Source of the DNA: Adiantum capillus-veneris
Taxonomy: Eukaryota; Streptophyta; Polypodiopsida; Polypodiales; Pteridaceae
Direction: 5' to 3'
Length of the DNA stretch: 64,000 bases
Assembly (NCBI GenBank): GCA_014529385.2
Contig: CM043966.1
Span: 88,754,587 to 88,818,586 of the forward strand
Below, piece by piece: positions 8,889 to 20,278 of this stretch. Under the pieces are notes generated by a model that was not told the DNA's origin, did no database searches, and saw only the letters and a program-made list of their open reading frames with translations. Every line of letters starts with the position of its first letter. Within the stretch, counting starts at the first letter, position 1. A program made the position numbers and the translations under genes.

Positions 8889-10510
8889 ATGGATTTCGAA
8901 AAGAATCAGAGGACTCCATCTACCACCTCACAAGCAGGAGGTAGTACGAAAAATTCAAGCGAATTAGCGGAGAATTGTGTACGGGCCACCCCGGCCCTCG
9001 CAGTATCAACTCATGGCGATGCAATGTCAACAACAGGTTGACGAGTGCGCAAAGCAGATGCTTCAATTTGCCAAGTATCCCTAGTATGCAAATTTTTTGA
9101 CCCGGCACCCCGATGGATAAAGTACATACTCATTGGTAGAAAGCCATTGAGACACCAATCAAACTGGCAATCAAGAAAACTCCTACTTCGAGGATGTTCA
9201 CTCAAGAAGAACTCAATGATGTTGTCGAAACCCGAATCAATCAGCTTCTAGACACGAAGAAGCCATCGAAAAAGCAATTGAAGACGCCCAACAAGGGGAC
9301 TGACTACCCCAATTACTTGGGCCGTCAATCTTCTTTTGCAACCGCACGAAAGAAAAAGAAGCATGTGCGTTTCGATAAACTACCTAGTTCTTCTTCCTCT
9401 TCTTCCGATAGTTCTTCTAGCTCTTCCTCTTCTGACCCGAGCGAGGAGGACAGAAAGGGCAAGAAGCAAAGCAAGAAACAAAGTCTTGGAAAGAACAAAA
9501 AAAGGCAAAGAAGATCAGATTCCAACTAATTTTTGACAGTTCTACGGAGGAGTCATCCTCTGACAGTTCAAACTCCGACGATCACATATTTTATGCAAAG
9601 AAGAAACACTTTTACAGAGTCAACCAATATGATTTTCTCGAAGATAAGAACAAAGAGACAAAGGAATTTAAAGAGGGTGGACAATCAGTGAAATTTGAAT
9701 CCTTTTTCAAATTTCGAGATGCTCTGAAGGCTTTGGCTTTCATTCAGCAGTTTGATATAGCTTGCTCTAGAGGGCATTACTTTGAGCACTCCAAGGTCAG
9801 GAGGGCAACATCATTTTTTTGAAGAGAAATGCACGAACATGATGGTCCACTCTTCTTCTGAGGAGAGAAGAAGAGTGGACCATGTGGTTGAAGTTCAAAC
9901 GACTCTTTATTTCTTCTTGGTTGACCGAGGAGTAGAAATGAGATGTGAGAACCGCTTGGAACCATTTTCAAATGACCAAGGGTGACACTTTGGACGCATA
10001 TTGTGAAAAGTTTTGGGATTATTTTCTACCAACCTCTTCATTTAAGAAGGTCACTTTCAAATAATAGATTGAGCGGTTTTGTTGCGGACTCCCTAAAGAG
10101 ATCCGAGAATACTGCCTTGAGCAAAAGTACGAGTCCATACAACAACTAATGGGACATGCTAAGCGGGGATTTTTGATACATTCGGGTAACTTGACCTACC
10201 CTACTGATGAAGTTTTGACACAAGGACCAAACAGAACTCAACAAACAACAATAAAATAAGGATGCACGATCCCGATTGACTGCGGAACAGAGAGCTGACT
10301 ATCTCAAGGAGGGGAAGTGTTTTGGTTGCGGGGAACAAGGACACATCTCCGCAAAGTGCCCCAAAAAGGCACAACGAGGACAAACTGAAGAAAGACATGA
10401 GAGTTCTAGAGCAGCGGAAGAATGTGGCAGAAAAGGCAAGATGAAGCACGACTGGTACTGGATTGCGTGGGGACCGACCCAAGTCAGATGGACGAAAGCA
10501 CGGAACTTTG
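8889..10510 (+). pseudogene. gag: gag of element A, broken
   Basis: Begins at ATG 8889 (MDFEKNQRTPSTTSQAGG), the position matching the gag start of C (29141). A Ser- and Lys-rich linker at 9360-9525 (poly-Ser, then acidic and basic runs) parallels the C and G gags. A capsid-like part at 9540-10200 includes AFIQQFD and is full of stops and frameshifts. A zinc knuckle near 10318-10362 keeps all ligands: CFGCGEQGHISAKC (C-x2-C-x4-H-x4-C). Gag would form the virus-like particle and bind RNA; this copy cannot. Confidence 0.8.
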
Positions 10511-12471
10511 TTGCGGATGGGGCAAAGTAAAGGATCAGGAGCCCTCATTTTCTTTGATGGAGGAGCCAAGTCCAACTTCATTTCACCTGAATTGGCGGCT
10601 CAACTTGAGATTACGTCCAACAGGATGGGACCACCGGACGGAGGCAGCTCTAGCGGCGCCCGGACGACATGTTGCTATTACACCAATCATTGGTAAACTT
10701 CGTTTGCATTGTTCAGGGGTATTTAGGGCATGAGGACTTTTACATCATGCCTTTGGAAGGGTGTGACATCCTCCTAGGAATCCCTTGGTACCACAAGAAC
10801 AACGCCGTGGTCAACTATCAGGCCAAGAAAGCGACTTCGACCAATGAGAAGGGCAAGAAAATTATACTTTACGTAAAATTGAAGAGAGAGCCCATCCCTA
10901 TTGTGTCTGCTTCAGCCATTTTGGAATTAATGAAATCCAGTCTTTTTGTTTATTCGATCTATTTGAAAGAATTGAACGATGAATAACAAACAAACGTCTC
11001 CGAATTGGACAAAGAACGATAAGAATTTTTGAACACATGCTAAATAAGGCCTACCAGGCGAGTTACCTCCATTTCGTCCTGAGGACCACACTATTGATTT
11101 CATCCTTAGAACCACACCACCGAACCGGCCACCTTACCGTGTTAGCCGAGCCCAGAATGAAGAAAGCATGAACCAAGGGAAAGACCTCCTTGAAAAGGGT
11201 CTCATCCAGTCTAGTACTGCTCCTTACTCTTCTCCGGTTTTACTACTACTAAAGAAAGACGGATCTTGGAGAATATGCATTGATATATAGAGCTATCAAT
11301 AAAATCAACATCAAGAACAGATTCTCGATTCCAAGAATTGATGATATCCTTGACAGGTTTCAGGGATCCTCTTGTTTCAACAGAATTGATTTGAAAAGCG
11401 GATATTATCATATTAGAATCGCTCCAAGAGACTTTGGTGATGCCCTTTGGACTTACAAATGCTCCAGCAACTTTCAACCAAATGATGGATAGGATTTTCC
11501 GAGAGCATCGATCTTTTGTGGGCACTTTCTTTGATAACATTATAGTTTTCTCCAAGAATGAAGCAGAGCGCCAACACCATTTGCTACAGGTTTTTTAAGC
11601 ATTACCCGATCATAGATTGGTTATTAATGCCAAAAAGAGCAAGTTTTTCTTGTTGGAGATACATTTCTTGGGACACATCGTCCCAACAGTAGGAATACAG
11701 ATGGACCCGGCCAAAATTGAGACTATCCGCGATTGGCCAGACTTGAAGAATGTTCATGAAGTTCGAAGCTTTCTGGGCTTGTGCTCTTATTATTGGCGGT
11801 TCATTCGGAAGTTTGCAGAGATAGCCTCGCCTTTGCACTTGTTGACTCAGAAAGGAGTCCCTTTCTTGTAGGCACAGACAGAGGTGACTACTTTTCAAAC
11901 ACTTAAGGAAAAATTGACTACTGGACAGTGTTGGCATTGTTAGATTTGCAAAATCCATTCAAAGTTTATTATGACGCTTGTGGTCATAGTCTAGGAGCGG
12001 TCTTGATGCAAGAAGGCCATGTCATTGTTAATGAAAGCAAAATGTTTTCAAGAACAGAATTGGTAGCCTAGATTTATGAAAAAGAGCTAATGGCAGTGAT
12101 CCATGCTCTTACACAGTGGCGACATTATCTACTTAGTGATCCATGCTCTTACACAATAGCGACATTATCTACTCAAAGCCGATTTTACAATTCTTACAGA
12201 TCATTAGAGTCTACGCTACTTCTTGTCACAGAAGCAGCTTTCGGAAAATCAAATGCAGTGGGCTAACATCTTGTCACAGCTTCACTTCCAAATTGTCCGT
12301 GTTCAAGGACATAAAAATTTAGTGGCAGATGCATTGTCTCGGAAGCCCCTAGTCTTGGCTACTTCCGCAATCCATCACAGAAGCTTCGAGGATATGGTTG
12401 ACCAGTACACCACAGATCCTGACTTTAATGATGTTTGTACTCGGATACAGAATGGGAAGACAGTTCCAGGG
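10511..12471 (+). pseudogene. pol: protease, RT and RNase H of element A, broken
   Basis: Protease remnant near 10525: FFDGGAKSNFISPELAAQL, with the aspartate followed by GG instead of SG. RT runs from about 11150 to 11870: [28 protein letters not shown], then a deletion before the [12 protein letters not shown] region. The catalytic box reads FFDN, so the last Asp is changed. RNase H lies at about 11880-12330 with several stops. It ends in VADALSRK, typical of the RNase H tail, then the linker to integrase, which is cut at 12471 by element B. Confidence 0.8.
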
Positions 12472-13040
12472 TGTAAGGTCTCTACTTTCAAATTGCACAC
12501 AAGTTCTATTACGCATTTGAATTTTTTAACCATCACTCATTATTTAAGATATTCAAGTTCAAATTATGAATCGTAGGTTGAGAAAACGTAGAAATTAAAA
12601 TTTACGCAACAAAATTCTGACATGTTTAGCTATATGAATCACTAATTAATTTATTGTAAGACTTAGTTACTGATTGTAGAATTTTCTTTTACTACTGTAA
12701 AGTTTAACTTAAAAATGTAAAGTAAATTATCATTAAAGAAATAAATAAAATAATTATAAAGGCAAAAGAATACACAGGGATGACAATTGACGGCACATGG
12801 ACTCACCTGGACTCACATAGGAGGGGACAAAGTGGGACACACTGTCACATGAAAAGGAGAGGCTAGTCTTGACTAATCATAATGAGGGGGGGTTGTGTGG
12901 CCTTATCTTTTGATGATAATGACAAATGGTCAAGCTGATGGGTACTACAAGGGTACCAAAAACGCGGGTATGATTTTTGGGAAAAAAATAAAAAAATATT
13001 TTTTTATTAAAAAAAAAATTAAAGACGTTTTTCTTTCTGC

Positions 13041-13049
13041 TATAAATAG
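13041..13049 (+). promoter_or_regulatory. TATA box of B 5' LTR
   Basis: TATAAATAG with flanking GCATCCATG, repeated at 20868-20876 in the 3' LTR. The transcript start expected about 30 bp downstream puts the gag exon at 13972 inside the transcribed part of the LTR. Confidence 0.7.
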
Positions 13050-13214
13050 AGCATCCATGTTCATACTTTAGACATAGAGATTGCCTCTATACCGCTCACG
13101 AAGTGCTGTCACTTCTCTTAGAGAAGGCGTCCACAAACCACTAAGAGAGCAAAAACGCTAGTGGACTAATAAGGTACGTATTAATTAAGCATTCAATTAA
13201 CTTTAGGAATGATG

Positions 13215-13530
13215 TATGTGTGCTATCTCTTACTCTAATCTCTCTAATAGATTAGTAAGATTCAATTAGCTATGTGTGTGTGTGCTATCTCTTACTCTAA
13301 TCTCTCTAATAGATTAGTAAGATTCAATTAGCTATGTGTGTGTGTGTGCTATCTCTTACTCTAATCTCTCTAATAGATTAGTAAGATTCAATTACCTTTA
13401 AGAAGGATATGTGTGTGTGTGCTATCTCTTATTGTAATCTCTCTAATAGATTAGTAAGATTCCATTAACTTTAGAAAAGATGTGTGTATATGTTTTCTCT
13501 TACTCTAATCTCTCTAAGTATATCTACTCT
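13215..13530 (+). repeat. 62-72 bp tandem repeats in B 5' LTR leader
   Basis: Four to five units with core GCTATCTCTTACTCTAATCT then CTCTAATAGATTAGTAAGATT and a (GT)n spacer. CTAATC and GATTAG within each unit are inverted and can pair. The 3' LTR holds about one more unit (21041-21430). Confidence 0.85.
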
Positions 13531-13971
13531 CTCTAGTTAGTACATCTTCACTATTAATTTAGGCATAGTTAATTGAAAGTTAATACATGAGAAAATTCAT
13601 CATATTATTATTATACATGATAAAATTCTCCTTCACCAATTTTATTGTCAATTAGATTAAGTAGAATTTTGAATAATACTAAAAATTGATTTAGTTAAAG
13701 TATAGAAATTGAAGTTAGAATTGGACTAGAAATGTGAAGCATAAAAGTAATGCATTCCTAAACTTTCACTCATAGTTTACACACTTAATTTTTGATTAAT
13801 TACGATTAGCAAATATTTGATGTATAGAAATTAGATGTAGAACAACAACAATAAGTGTGAATCCGAGTTGACGAAGGTTCAAATTACAGACTCTCTTTGG
13901 AAATAAGAGATTACTAGGGAAATTGACCAATTTAAAGTTCTAAGTGTATAACATAAGTGTAGTACAAAAAA

Positions 13972-14094
13972 ATGGCTCCAAAGCGTGCTCGAACCCAAGG
14001 CGCTAATGATCATGAAGCTGGTACAAGTAGCGGTGGAACCCCTACGGAACATGCTATGTCTCCACCAATCGGACCAATCGGAGCTATGGTACAA
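13972..14094 (+). CDS. LTR-located first exon of B gag (predicted)
   Basis: Starts ATG at 13972 with MAPKRARTQGANDHE and runs 41 codons to CAA at 14092-14094, directly followed by GTTAGT, a good plant splice donor. The exon ends at a codon boundary. The predicted acceptor at 15989 also opens at a codon boundary in the gag frame, so splicing would join this peptide in frame to gag. Without splicing the frame stops at 14166. Solo LTR F carries the same kind of exon (MASKRTRANPTSDDEE) followed by a donor. The splice itself is inferred. The 3' LTR has an identical exon at 21902-22024 that would not reach gag. Confidence 0.6.
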
Positions 14095-15179
14095 GTTAGT
14101 ATTGCAGTTTCAAGTTATGCATCATTGCATATGCGAGACCATAGGAATATATTATTTACCTTATGAAAAGAAAACACGGACCGAAACCACGGGGCTTAAC
14201 CCCAAGAAACCCGTCATATGTTTGACAAGTAGGAAAGATTGTCTGGTTAAATTGGTTGCTATAGGAAAGAATGTTTGTCCAAAATCTTCGGTATGGTTTT
14301 TCTCAAGTCTCTCTACTTATTAGCGCTGGTATTATGTGACAGTTGCCGAGGCGTGAGATGACGCCCAGGATGGCACCACTGATGCTGTGGTGGGAGTACA
14401 CCCAGATTAGCCCAACTGGATACTGCAGTTTTGTTTTGCCGTGGCGTGAGGATGACGCCCAGATTGACACCGTTGTTCTGTGACGGGAGTACGTCCAGAT
14501 TAGCACAACGAGTACTTGTCGAGCGGTATGGGACGCTCATGAGGACAAGGGTTTTTATAAATAATGTATATACCGATCGGACATAATAGCGCCAATAGAG
14601 ATTCTTGAGTGAACCTAATCCAAGGGTTGTTGGTTTAAAATTGGACGACTTCTTGTTTGACTATTGTTTGTAATACTGTTTGAAGGGCTGTTTTAACGAA
14701 CCAGTATCATAAATAAAGTAAAGGAACATGTATGTTTAAACAATGTGGTAGTAATTTGATAACAAAAGAAGGGTGAGTGTGGTGTGGAAAGTGGGAGAAT
14801 GATACCCCGACGATATCATTCTATGGACGGGTGGACCCGATGAGTCGGGTAACTTTCCAACGCTAGAATTTTTTTTTATTAGTCATAAATCTTAAAAGAG
14901 ACAAACCTTGGCGGCTGTGCTTCTGAAACATGGAGAAAAAAGCGCACAGGTTGGTCACTCTAAGATTTATACTTTTAGGTATAATTGATTAAAGATAGTT
15001 TTTAGATAGGGTTATGGTGGTCACGCTCCGCCATAGCAAGATAGGACCAATCCTTCACTAACGGTTCATGCCCGTGGCTACGTAGTAGCTAAGGCAATGT
15101 CTGTTGGTTTTTCTTTTTCAGGATTGGAGACCTATCAAAGGTACTCCGCTCCTCTCGACAAGGGACAGGGACCTCACAC

Positions 15180-15191
15180 TGGTATCAGAGC
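15180..15191 (+). promoter_or_regulatory. primer-binding site of B
   Basis: TGGTATCAGAGC, initiator-tRNA-Met type, one base after the LTR end at 15178. Confidence 0.92.
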
Positions 15192-15420
15192 CTAGGTTAA
15201 AGCTTGGAGAGATTTTTAGATTGATGTTTGGATATTGAAGGATGCGAATGTTTGAAATAATAGAAGAACCTAAAAAAATTGATTTGTGTTTTTATATGGT
15301 ATTGAAGACTGAACTTTCCTGGTACATGAAAATGTTCATTCAGCCTACCAGAAATTCCACGTGTTCACCATCATGTTTGAAAATGCATGCCAATCACCAA
15401 ATTATCAGTTTTGAAAAAGG

Positions 15421-15813
15421 GTGATGATGATTTTGGATAGGGTGTTTGCACCACCTATTCCAAGGGTGCATAGAGGATGGGGCATCAACTGGAGTCCATC
15501 TGGAGGAATCTATACCATCGATGCTGACAAGATATGGTGCATGGATACCAACCTTAAGAAACTTCGATGGGCAGAGGAGTTAAAAGTCATCAAAGTGTAT
15601 CTTTTCATTGGTACTAAGAATCCGAATGCTACCATTAACTTGGGAGGAGAAAAGATATCTCAGACTCAATGGGTCTATAACCAAGTTACAAAAGTTATCC
15701 ATGGTGGTAGGATTCGACCCATATGTGTATCTCGTAGCTTTCAGGGGTCAAAAGAAACTTATTATTTTGATCCTTTAGCCTATCCTTTTGTAGTCACTAA
15801 ACTCAAAATATAG
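15421..15813 (+). CDS. leader ORF of B, unknown function
   Basis: An intact 130-codon frame between the primer site and gag, opening with three consecutive ATG codons and ending TAG. It is in a different frame from gag. The protein has a Trp- and Gly-rich start (HRGWGINWSPSGGIYTID), a mixed alpha/beta middle, and an ending rich in aromatic and hydrophobic residues. I see no transmembrane segment, signal peptide, nuclease or zinc motif, and do not recognise the family. It has no stop although gag-pol, over ten times longer, has six. It could be an accessory protein or a captured exon. Confidence 0.45.
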   Translation: MMMILDRVFAPPIPRVHRGWGINWSPSGGIYTIDADKIWCMDTNLKKLRWAEELKVIKVYLFIGTKNPNATINLGGEKISQTQWVYNQVTKVIHGGRIRPICVSRSFQGSKETYYFDPLAYPFVVTKLKI

Positions 15814-15989
15814 AGACATTACAATCTTTGTATCTAAAGACTACCAACCTTGGTAGCAAATAATGTGTATATAAATAAAGTTTGAATTCATATTATCTTT
15901 TGTTTGTATTATTGTCTGATCAAGTCTTGCCTTAAAGTGGATTAAAGTTAGAGTATCCAATAAAGTTTCACTTAATCTATATTGCACAG

Positions 15990-16826
15990 AGTGCGGTGTA
16001 CACATCTCTTCAAGAGAAAAAGCTACTTCTCAAGCAAGCTAAACTTCCCTCTTTCAAAGGGGAAGGAGCCCTAGTTGAGCAAGATGCAGAAGTGTGGCTC
16101 AAAGAGATGGAGGATTATTTTGCTGCTGCTGGTACTGCTCCCGATAACCAAGCAATGTTGTCTATGTTTCGTCTCATGGGGGATGCCAAGCTTTGGTGGA
16201 AACAACACTGCAAAGATAATCAAGTAGCTCAAAACACTCAAACTTGGGAAGACATTAAGTATGTTGTCAAAGGACTTTATCTTCCACCTGCACACGAATC
16301 CCTTAATATGAATGAATTCTTCAACTTACGTCAGTTTCATCTTACAGTGGAAGAATACTACTCCAAATTTGTAACTCTTAGGCGCTATGCTCCGCCAATG
16401 ACCATAGATCAACAAGTAGCCCGTTTCTGCCAAGGGCTAAATTCTCCTTTAAATACTCGTCTAGAAGCCATGAGGCCTGTAAATTTGCAAGATGCTCTTT
16501 TAAGAGCTAAACCCTTAGCTAAAGAGATGTCAAACTCTCAAAGGGTACGAAACGGAAATTTAAGGAATGCTGGAAGGAGAGGACGGCCTATGATGTGGAA
16601 CCAAACTCAAGTTCACCCAGTTCACCAAACTCATCCAATAGTTGCAGCTTTAGCAAATGGAGCTCAAAATGCAGATCTTAGATGCTATGAATGCAACGAG
16701 CTAGGACATTTCAGGAATGTATGTCCTAGGCGAGTCTCCGCAACAAATACACCTAATCGAGCTAGAGGATGAGGCCAAATAATAAATCGTGGAGGAAGAA
16801 ATGGAGGACGAGGTCGAGGGCGCGGA
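15990..16826 (+). pseudogene. gag: gag main exon of element B
   Basis: Open from the predicted acceptor, beginning SAVYTSLQEKK. The capsid domain has typical retrotransposon gag motifs: AEVWLKEMEDYF, LMGDAKLWWKQH, FNLRQFHLTVEEYYSKF, RFCQGLN. A basic linker is followed by a zinc knuckle CYECNELGHFRNVC near 16684-16725. A TGA at 16770-16772 breaks the frame just after the knuckle; the frame continues into an Arg-Gly-rich stretch (GGRGRGRG) and protease. There is no ATG at the start of this open frame, which supports a start in the LTR exon. Confidence 0.85.
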
Positions 16827-19800
16827 ATGGCTGTCAGAGTCAATGCTATCATAGGAGAACCAACATTGGGAGAAGAACAAGAGGAAAGAGCAACTCTACA
16901 TGCTGCAATTGATAACCCAAGAGCAAGAGAACAATATGCTGTCATTCAAACACCTGCAAATCACCAAGGTGAAAAATTTGAGCTTCTTATTGATTGTGGT
17001 AGTACTCACTCTTTCTTGTCACCTAAATGTTTAAGGAGGTTAGGACTTAATCAACACCCTGCAAGAAAGATGAGAGTTGAATTAGCCAATGGAAAGGAGG
17101 TGTTATCTCAGTACACTGTGGAAAAAATAGATTTCAAGTTGGGAGAATACTCTACTTCTGCTACTTTTCGAACCTTACCCATAGGAATCTATGACGGAAT
17201 TCTTGGAATGGATTGGTTAGCCAGTCATAATGCCAATATCCATTGTGCCCAAGGAAGTGTTACTTTTGTGGACAACCAAGGTCAAGAAGTCACTATTCAA
17301 GGCCAGAATGGACGACCAAAAGCTTACTTGGTCAAAGCTAATCGTCTTTTGAAAGGGTTACGCAAGGGTCAACAAATTTTTGTAGTCAAGCTAAACAAAT
17401 TAGAAAAATCTTCTTCCAACCCTGAACCAATGTGGCTAGAAGAATTTTCGGATGTTTTCCCCGTTGAACTTTCTGAACTACCACCACCTAGGGAGGTAGA
17501 CCATGAAATCAAAATTTTTCCAGGTAGTGAACCAGTCTCAAGAGCGCCGTACAAGATGTCACTTCCAGAGGCTATAGAACTCAAGGAGTAGCTCAAGCAG
17601 TTGATTGAGCAAGGGTTTATCCGACCTAGTACATCTCCATGGGGTGCACCTATTCTCTTCCAAAAGAAAAAGGATGGCTCTCTTCGACTTTGCATAGATT
17701 ATAGGGGCTTAAATTAGGTTACCATCAACAATAAATATCCAATTCCTCGTATTGATGAGATGCTGGACAGATTACATGAAGCCAAAATATTCACAAAGAT
17801 CGATCTTCGATCTGGCTATCATCAAATTCGAATCCAGGAGGCTGATATCTCCAAAACAGCTTTCAACACTCGTTATGGTCATTACAAATTTACAATGATG
17901 GCTTTCGGACTTACGAATGCTCCTGCAACTTTCAATCGTTTGATGCACGATATCTTTAGAGAATTCTTGGATGATTTTTTCCTATTATTCTTTGACGATA
18001 TCTTAATTTATTCCAAATCAGAGGAAGAGCATGAAGGACATGTTAGGAAAGTGTTAGAGCTTTTACGCTGAAATAAGCTGTATGCAAAGAAAAGCAAATG
18101 TACCTTCTTTACCCCTAAGGTCTGTTACTTAGGGTTTATCATTTCACCTGAAGGAGTCTCTGTTGGCCCTGACAAAGTCAAAGATATTGTGGAATGGCCT
18201 CAACCCACTTCACAAACCAAAGTCAGAGGGTTCTTAGGTATCACAGGGTGGTACAGGATCTTTGTAAAGGACTATGCTCTTAAAGCTGCACCACTAACTG
18301 ACTTACTAAAGAAAGGAGCTACGATACTTTGGGAAGAAAAACATGAATCTTGCTTCAAACAGATTAAGGAGTATCTTGCTTCAAAACCTCTCTTAAAACT
18401 TCCAGATTTCACCCAAGAATTTGAGGTGATCACAGATGCTAGTAACCTTGCATTAGGAGGAGTCATTACTCAAGAAGGAAGGCCTGTAGCTTATACTTCT
18501 CGAAAGCTTAGGATTCATGAAGTGAATTATGCTACACATGATTTAGAATTGCTAGCATTTATTCATGCTCTCAAGCTATGGAGACATTATCTATTGGGAC
18601 GCAAATTCCAGTTGGTAACAGATCACAAGAGTCTTATGTGGATTTTTACCCAACCTAACCTTAACATGAGACAGAGGAGATGGATAGAGCTCATGCACGA
18701 ATATGATTTTGATATTAAATTTAGACCAGGTAAGGATAATGTTGTGGCAGATGCCCTAAGCCGTAAAGCGTTTCTGGGGGCAATTTCCATGGCTAACAAC
18801 CCTATTTTAGACAAGGTCTCGGATGCTGCTGTCAGAGATGCAGATTACCAGATGCTTGCTAGTATCCTATGTGAAGAGAGGGTATCATCAAATCAGCCTA
18901 AACCTCTACATTACTCCTTAGAAGATGGGAAAATTTACTATAGGAATCGACTATGCATACCTAAGGATTCTACCCTAAGGAATGCTATCCTATTTGAAGC
19001 ACATGATGGCCCAACTTCAAGACATCCAGGTTATGCCAAAACCATCAATGCAATTCAAAGAAGTTACTATTGGCAAGGTATGAAGGGTGATGTCCTTCGC
19101 TATGTCAAGCAGTGTTTGTCTTGTCAAAGGATTAAGGCAGAGAGACTAAAGATGCCAGGTAAATTACATCCTTTAGATATTCCCCAAATGAAACGGGAAT
19201 GTATTAGCATGGACTTTATCACCGGGTTTCCTTCTGTCCAAGCTGGCTATGATTCAATCATGGTCATAGTCGACTTGCTTACTAAAGTGGCTCACTTAAT
19301 CCCAGTCAAGACAACCTTTACAGCTTCAGATATTGCTCGTCTGTTTGTGAAGGAGGTTTTCAGAATTCATAGTTTACCCAAGAGGATTGTCAGTGATCGT
19401 GATGCCAAGTTTACTTCAAAGTTTTGGGTATCATTGTTTCAAGCTATTGGAACCCAGTTATGTTTTAGTACTGCTTAGCATCCTCAAACTGATGGCCAAA
19501 CTGAAAGAGTTAATCAAGTAATTGAAGACATTCTCAGAGCCTACTGCAATAGAGAACCTCGCAAGTGGATTCAATACCTACCTTTGGTAGAGTATGCATA
19601 CAATTCCTCTACTCATAGAAGTATTGGAATGACACCTTTTAATGCTCTTTATGGTCAAGAATGTTTATCACCTCTTAACTTTTGTGACCCCACTATAAGG
19701 GTAGAAGCCTCAAAGAAAATGCTTGAAGAAATGGAAGCTCAAACCAAAGCTATTCGAAGGGATATTCAAGCGGCTCAAGGTCGACAAAAGAAGTACGCCG

Positions 19801-20249
19801 ACTTAAAAAGATCTGATCGGATTTTCAAAGAAGGTGACAAAGTTTTCTTACGAGTAAAGCCCAAAAAGAGCAATCTATCTCTCGGAAGGTATAAGAAGCT
19901 TAGCTACCGATATTGTGGACCTTACGAAATAATCAAGGTTGTAAGTGATCAAGCTTATAGACTAAAACTCCCTTCTCATCTCAAAGTGCATGATGTATTT
20001 CATGTAAGTCTATTAAAACCTTATGTATATAACCTTGACCATGTCCTTGATGATGAGCAAATCATTTTACCTACTCAAGATGTTCTACAACTCCAACCTG
20101 ATACTATCCTAGAAACTCGGGAGAGAAAGCTTAGGAATAGATCCATCAAAGAACATCTTATCTTATGGAAGGATTTTCCTATAGAAGATGCTACTTGAGA
20201 AGATGAGACATCCCTTCTTAAGGATTACCCTTCACTGTTCTTGAGATGA
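16827..20249 (+). pseudogene. pol: pol of element B with in-frame stops
   Basis: Same frame as gag throughout. Protease near 16975: LLIDCGSTHSFLSP. RT at 17590-18250 with [22 protein letters not shown] and catalytic FFDD. RNase H at 18400-18790 ending VADALSRK. Integrase at 18990-19900 with H-x5-H...C-x2-C, then aspartates in MDFITGF and SDRDAKF and glutamate in QTERVNQ. A chromodomain-like end (RNRSIKEHLILWKDFPIE) marks it as a chromovirus. Stops: TAG 17589, TAG 17715, TGA 18069, TAG 19476 and TGA 20196, the last in the chromodomain. The natural end is TGA 20247-20249. Confidence 0.9.
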
Positions 20250-20262
20250 GGGCATCTCAAAT

Positions 20263-20278
20263 TCTAAGTTGGGGAGAT
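20263..20278 (+). promoter_or_regulatory. polypurine tract of B
   Basis: AAGTTGGGGAGAT directly precedes the 3' LTR at 20279. It is the expected plus-strand primer. Confidence 0.75.

Larger units (their letters stand above)
12472..15178 (+). repeat. 5' LTR of element B
   Basis: 2707 bp, TGTAAGGTCTC...CCTCACA. U3 holds TATA box TATAAATAG at 13041-13049, followed by a long leader with tandem repeats, then a coding exon at 13972. A U5 block around 14823-14837 (ATGGACGGGTGGACC) is also found in solo LTR F. Confidence 0.93.
14095..15989 (+). other. predicted intron spanning LTR end, PBS and leader ORF
   Basis: Donor CAA|GTTAGT at 14094/14095. Acceptor ATATTGCACAG|AGTGCG at 15989/15990, after a pyrimidine-rich stretch. 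Phase 0 at both ends. The intron would remove the U5 end, the primer site and the 130-codon leader ORF, so unspliced RNA would serve as genome and spliced RNA as gag-pol messenger. This is inference from sequence only. Confidence 0.5.

Noticed and set aside
13215-13530. CRISPR-like spaced repeats
   Set aside because: Units are contiguous tandem LTR repeats in a plant retroelement with (GT)n spacers, duplicated in both LTRs.
15242-15424. 60-codon frame before the B leader ORF as a separate gene
   Set aside because: Short, no motif, in a different frame and likely intron sequence.
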